DNA from: Methanobacteriota archaeon
GTDB lineage: Archaea; Thermoplasmatota; Thermoplasmata; UBA10834; DTMW01
Assembly (NCBI GenBank): GCA_011046235.1
Contig: DSAX01000111.1
Span: 1-32,408 of the forward strand
Length of the DNA: 32,408 nucleotides
Reading direction: 5' to 3'
Each line of letters starts with the position of its first letter. The first letter of the stretch is position 1. The notes under the pieces are model-generated. The model was not told the DNA's origin and did not search any database. It was given only the letters and a program-made list of their open reading frames with translations. Positions 28,447 through 32,408 of this stretch are shown here, one piece after another. The position numbers and the translations under genes were made by a program.

Positions 28447-28525
28447 ACCCAGAGATTCTAGGAAGTTTATAACGGCATTATATCCCGAGGAGTCATCGTA
28501 TCTGAAAGTCAACGAACGCGGCTAT

Positions 28526-29416
28526 TCAACGTGTATAGACTATGGAGGTGTCTTCCAGAATCAGGGCGGAATGTTCGTTCTGCGAGACCATGCCTCCCGC
28601 GATCTCCGAGAGCACGGGATAGCTGTGCAGGTTCCCGTGTCTCCACAATCTTCTTATCAGCGCCTCGTACTTATCGGAGAAAGGTGCGCACCATCGGGCG
28701 GCGAACGGCAGCCTGCCGAAGCGATTGATTATGTCCTTCAGTAGGTCATTGCCCGCCTGATCCTTCAGATCTCTTTCTCGGGTTACCTGGTAGATGTTCC
28801 CCTTACGGTTCCCATCCACTCTCCCCCGACCGTTGGTTGCGAATGGTTCAATGGCAACGGCGGTTCCGGAAGGGAGGACGGCCGCCTCTCCGCCGGAGAC
28901 ATTCGGTACCGCGATGCCTGCGTGAAGGTTCCCCCTCTGCATGGCATGCCCGGTCAAATTGGCAATCGGCCTGAACCCCCTGCTCGTTATGGCCATCTCG
29001 ACGGCCGTGCCGATCGATGCTACCCCGACTCCCGGAGAAAGCATCTCGAGCGCGATGTTCAGAGCCTCCTCCGAGGCCTTCATGAGCTCCCTCCAGTTGT
29101 AGGTGGAGATCTCGACCGTTATAGCTGTGTCGGCGATGAATCCGTCCACATGCGCTCCCAGGTCTATCTTGACGAGGTCCCCCCTCGCCAGTAAAAGAGG
29201 GTCCCCCTCCTCCGGTGTGTAGTGCGCGGCCGCATCATTTATGCATATGTTCACGGGAAAGGCGCATCTTGCGCCCTTTTCGATAATATGCCGTTCGAGC
29301 CTTGTGGCGATATCTATAACGGATGCCCCTTCAACGGCTATCTCCCTTCCAAGCTCGAGCGCCTCCCGCGCAATCCTGCCCGCCCGTCTGTACTTCTCGA
29401 CGGTCTCATCGTCCAG
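28526..29416 (-). CDS. map: methionine aminopeptidase type II
   Basis: 'FPVNICINDAAAHYTPEEGDPLLLARGDLVKIDLGAHVDGFIADTA...NLTGHAM...GTAVAIEPFAT'. The frame is open upstream of the track start (29254) and encodes the missing N-terminus 'LDDETVEKYRRAGRIAREALELGREIAVEGASVIDIATRLERHIIEKGARCA'; start codon non-standard. Confidence 0.85.
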   Translation of the reverse strand: MDDETVEKYRRAGRIAREALELGREIAVEGASVIDIATRLERHIIEKGARCAFPVNICINDAAAHYTPEEGDPLLLARGDLVKIDLGAHVDGFIADTAITVEISTYNWRELMKASEEALNIALEMLSPGVGVASIGTAVEMAITSRGFRPIANLTGHAMQRGNLHAGIAVPNVSGGEAAVLPSGTAVAIEPFATNGRGRVDGNRKGNIYQVTRERDLKDQAGNDLLKDIINRFGRLPFAARWCAPFSDKYEALIRRLWRHGNLHSYPVLSEIAGGMVSQNEHSALILEDTSIVYTR

Positions 29417-30056
29417 CGAGGGCGTTATCGATCTCCTCCTTGGTGATGATGCCCGGTCTGACGATCTCGACCTCGCCCTCGGAGATGTCGACTATGGTGG
29501 AGGGTGCGGCGCACTTCGTCTTGCCGCAGTCGACATAGCAGTTCACCAGCTCCCCGAACTCCTTCTTCGGCTTTCTGATGTCGACTGGGTTCGGGCTCGC
29601 ATGAAGGTTCGCGCTCGTGGAAGTGATCGGACCGACCATTCTTATGAACCGAAGCGCAAACGGATGATCCGGAATCCTGATCCCGATCAGGTTTTCCCCG
29701 GAAGTAAGCAGGTCTGAGATGGAGGGCTTCTTGGTCAGGAGCACCGTCAACGGGCCCGGAAGAAACCGGTCGATGAGCTTCCTCGCGGAATCGTTCATGA
29801 CCGCGATGCTCTCGAGCATCCGGGAGTCCGAGACCGCAATGGAAAGCGGCATATCGAAAGGGCGGTTCTTGGCGATGAAGACCTTCTTGACCGCGTTATC
29901 GTTGAACGGGTCTGCCCCGAGACCGTACAGAGTATCTGTCGGGTAGACCATAAGATTCCCCGAACGTATCACGCCGGTGCTCTCTTCCATGAACGAATCT
30001 TCCAGATTGCATTCGGTACAGTTCTTTCCCCTATTCGGACAGTTAATCATTTTCAT
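29406..30056 (-). CDS. Sua5/YrdC/YciO-family threonylcarbamoyl-AMP synthase-like protein
   Basis: 'GNLMVYPTDTLYGLGADPFNDNAVKKVFIAKNRPFDMPLSI...GPLTVLL...IGIRIPDH...GPITSTSANLHASPNP'; start ATG 30056 (track ORF extends further); N-terminal CPNRGKNCTEC. Confidence 0.88.
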   Translation of the reverse strand: MKMINCPNRGKNCTECNLEDSFMEESTGVIRSGNLMVYPTDTLYGLGADPFNDNAVKKVFIAKNRPFDMPLSIAVSDSRMLESIAVMNDSARKLIDRFLPGPLTVLLTKKPSISDLLTSGENLIGIRIPDHPFALRFIRMVGPITSTSANLHASPNPVDIRKPKKEFGELVNCYVDCGKTKCAAPSTIVDISEGEVEIVRPGIITKEEIDNALAGR

Positions 30057-30703
30057 CACATTACGCTCCTGACCAATCCCAAAGACATCCTCACATGCTC
30101 GGAACCGTCGCCAAAGACGGCGCCTCCATGTCCTGGGTACAGATTCTCGATCTCCATCTTCGAAAGCCTCTCTATCGACGAGACGAGCGTGCGAAAATCC
30201 CCGGATGGCAGGTCGTACCTGCCGATCCCGCCGTCCGAGAATACGGTATCGCCCACGATCAGAGATCTCGAGCTTTCTTCCCACAATCCGATGCTTCCTA
30301 TCGAGTGGCCGGGCAGATGCATGACCTCGAATACACCAGTTCCGGTCTCGATCCTCGAACCCTCGTCAATGGGAGACCATTCGAATTTCCGCATTCGCTC
30401 ACCGAACATATCCTCCAAGGTCAAAGTGTTATCTCCCGACGAGAGTCTCTCACCCTCTGCCGGATGGACTAGTATCTTCGCACCGGTGAGATCTTGCATT
30501 CGTCTTGCACCGCCAGCGTGATCGTAGTGCGTATGAGTCAGAACGATTTTGTCTATGTTTTTTCCTCCCAAATGATCGGTGACGAAGCCCTTCAGCTCAT
30601 CGGCGCGTCCCTCGCTGCCAACATCCACAAGGATCGACTTTTCGTCCCTTATCAGATAGGAGTTGCACTCGAATCCGACGCCAGGAAGCATCTGGATATC
30701 CAT
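30056..30703 (-). CDS. MBL-fold metallo-hydrolase
   Basis: 'VLTHTHYDHAGG', 'MHLPGHSIGSIGLW', 'LYPGHGG' metallo-beta-lactamase motifs. Confidence 0.88.
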   Translation of the reverse strand: MDIQMLPGVGFECNSYLIRDEKSILVDVGSEGRADELKGFVTDHLGGKNIDKIVLTHTHYDHAGGARRMQDLTGAKILVHPAEGERLSSGDNTLTLEDMFGERMRKFEWSPIDEGSRIETGTGVFEVMHLPGHSIGSIGLWEESSRSLIVGDTVFSDGGIGRYDLPSGDFRTLVSSIERLSKMEIENLYPGHGGAVFGDGSEHVRMSLGLVRSVM

Positions 30704-30814
30704 ATGAGAATACGAGAAAACGAACCCAATTAAAACATTTCTGTGGTACTAAGGTATTGTGTCAAATATTAGCAAGGACGGAACCACAAATATTGCCGAT
30801 ATGATCAAACATGT

Positions 30815-31717
30815 TCATTTTCCGATGGAATCGATCAATCTCTTTCGTTCCTCGAAATTCACCTTTGCAACGGTATCGCTGAGAGTTATCTGCTCCGCCT
30901 TCATCAGCCTGTTCAGAGCGTCGTATATGGCCTCCTTCTTCGGCTTTCGAATGTCCACCCCTGCCTCCGCGAACTGGTGCTGGACTATCAGCATCGCCTT
31001 CTCTAGGTCGCCGTACTGCGCGCAGAAATCCTGAATAATATGATCAACCGCCTCAGCGAGCGTCGCGGGAGCTGTCTCCAGGTTGGCCCTCGAAGCGTCG
31101 ACGATGTCGCCGACGAGCTTTTCGCCGATGCTCCGGAACACCTCCTCCACTCGCTCACCCGTCTTCGCGCTGCTCATGAAGACATCGGCGTTCCTCCTCG
31201 ACCCGATGGACTCCAACAGCTTGGCGGATGGGCTGTCGTCGGATACGAGGTCCAGCTTGTTTCCGACAAATATCGCCGGCAGCTTTCCCACCAACTTCCG
31301 CGACTCCTCGAGCCAGAACTCCTCCATTGAGGTGATCGTCTCCGGCCGGCTGAGGTCACCCACGATGATGATCCCGTGCGCCCCGGTCAGGCTTGCGGAC
31401 CTGATCTTCGAATACTCCTTCTGACCGAGTATGTCCCAGATCATCAGGCGCAGGTTGATTATCAGGTTGGGGTAGATCAGCTGGATATCCTTCCGGGACA
31501 CCTTTGTTCCGATGGTCGCTATGTACTTGTCGTCGAACTTGTTGATTACATATCTGGCGATCATCGATGTCTTCCCGACACCTCCGTCGCCCAGAAGTAC
31601 GACCTTCTTCAGGATCTCCTTTAGCTCCATGACCTCTCGTATATCGGAAAGTTGTGATGAATACTTCATGCTTGCGATATGATGCTCACTCCATGCAATG
31701 AAAAAAGGAGGGAGCAC
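30815..31717 (-). CDS. Rab/Ras-like small GTPase with ~100 aa C-terminal extension
   Basis: 'KKVVLLGDGGVGKTSMIARYV', 'IATIGTKVSRKDIQL', 'LMIWDILGQKEY', 'VGNKLDL', 'SSAKTG' G1-G5. The GTG at 31717 overlaps the upstream stop; ATG at 31630 is an alternative start. Confidence 0.85.
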   Translation of the reverse strand: MLPPFFIAWSEHHIASMKYSSQLSDIREVMELKEILKKVVLLGDGGVGKTSMIARYVINKFDDKYIATIGTKVSRKDIQLIYPNLIINLRLMIWDILGQKEYSKIRSASLTGAHGIIIVGDLSRPETITSMEEFWLEESRKLVGKLPAIFVGNKLDLVSDDSPSAKLLESIGSRRNADVFMSSAKTGERVEEVFRSIGEKLVGDIVDASRANLETAPATLAEAVDHIIQDFCAQYGDLEKAMLIVQHQFAEAGVDIRKPKKEAIYDALNRLMKAEQITLSDTVAKVNFEERKRLIDSIGK

Positions 31718-32304
31718 TATATCCTGCCTAGTAACTTCTTCATTACACCGTCAATCTGCCTGATATCGGACATGTCCCCGTCCCAGTCCTTGAGCTTATG
31801 ACCGCAGAGGCTCTCGATCTCCCGCACTGCGGAGGAGAGCTTCTCCTTGAGCTTCTGAGGGTTCTTCGAGGCGATGACCGCTGCTAGCACGACATTGTCC
31901 GAGTAGGAGATCATGATGTCTAAGTTCTCGAACTTGATCTCCCTCAGCCTCCCCCCTCCCTCGTCAAACGACTCCTTTATGAAGTTCTGCACGGCGGTCA
32001 ACATGCCCGCCATTATGTTCTCGTCCTGGTCCGGCCTGAGACGCCTCGTGTAATGCTTGAGCAGCATTCCGGACGGGGTCATCACAAATATCTCGTCCAC
32101 GAGCGTGGAGTCCGAACCCCATACCAGGAAAAAACCGATCACATTTACGGTCACGAGGAGCGCGTTCATGAATAGAACGAAGGTCTTCACATCGTTGTCC
32201 TGCCCCGAAAGGAGCACTACGGATAGAACGAGTATCACCGCGACGACCGCGGTGACGAGCATTATCGTCTGGTATCTGACATCACCGGCTGCCATGGACT
32301 GCAC
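31717..32304 (-). CDS. membrane protein: two TM helices plus possible roadblock/longin-like cytosolic domain
   Basis: N-term 'TIMLVTAVVAVILVLSVVLLSG' and 'FVLFMNALLVTVNVIGFFLVWG'; C-term 'DEIFVMTPSGMLLKHYTRRL...NIMAGMLTAVQNFIKESFDEGGGRLREIKFENLDIMISYSDNVVLAAVI'. Confidence 0.6.
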   Translation of the reverse strand: MQSMAAGDVRYQTIMLVTAVVAVILVLSVVLLSGQDNDVKTFVLFMNALLVTVNVIGFFLVWGSDSTLVDEIFVMTPSGMLLKHYTRRLRPDQDENIMAGMLTAVQNFIKESFDEGGGRLREIKFENLDIMISYSDNVVLAAVIASKNPQKLKEKLSSAVREIESLCGHKLKDWDGDMSDIRQIDGVMKKLLGRI

Positions 32305-32408
32305 CGAATAGTTGGATACCTACGAATAATACTTTCGACCAACAGTTGTGATAGTAACGTCTATACAAAATGGTAGAATATATCCAAATATATTGAATAA
32401 GCGGGTTC

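Noticed and set aside
28171-28512. 113-aa minus-strand ORF over the intergenic hairpin
   Set aside because: No recognisable motifs; spans the inverted repeat in AT-rich DNA, and structure is the more likely signal.
1-32408. CRISPR array, prophage or IS element
   Set aside because: No regularly spaced repeats, transposase, integrase or phage structural genes were recognised anywhere in the window.

Overview
The window is archaeal and chromosomal. Gene content and a solitary 23S rRNA gene suggest a Thermoplasmata-like euryarchaeote, although taxonomy cannot be proven without searches. Housekeeping genes include PhoU, NOG1 GTPase, PolD large subunit DP2, an rps13-rps4-rps11-rpoD cluster, alaS, DUF763, methionine aminopeptidase, a Sua5/YrdC protein and an MBL-fold hydrolase. 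A Rab-like GTPase lies next to a membrane protein with a possible roadblock/longin domain. The most interesting loci are RNA-based. (1) The 23S rRNA gene (minus strand) is split by a ~725-nt insertion that I read as a group I intron. P, Q, R and S core elements and P1/P3/P4/P7/P8/P9 pairings can be traced by eye. It encodes a single-motif LAGLIDADG endonuclease and sits at what appears to be the L1923 (I-CeuI-type) site. The endonuclease reading frame runs through the R element and its stop codon abuts the S element. (2) The 23S gene is flanked by an inverted repeat that folds into a bulge-helix-bulge processing stem. (3) A tRNA-Leu(CAA) carries a 22-nt insertion in the D-loop that fits a small non-canonical BHB intron. 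Secondary observations include a ModE-HTH/Nudix fusion, a map gene without an AUG/GUG/UUG start, an RpoD ferredoxin domain with a CxxDxxCxxxCP motif, and an unexplained ~95-nt hairpin. All calls come from reading the sequence; no search or folding program was run.
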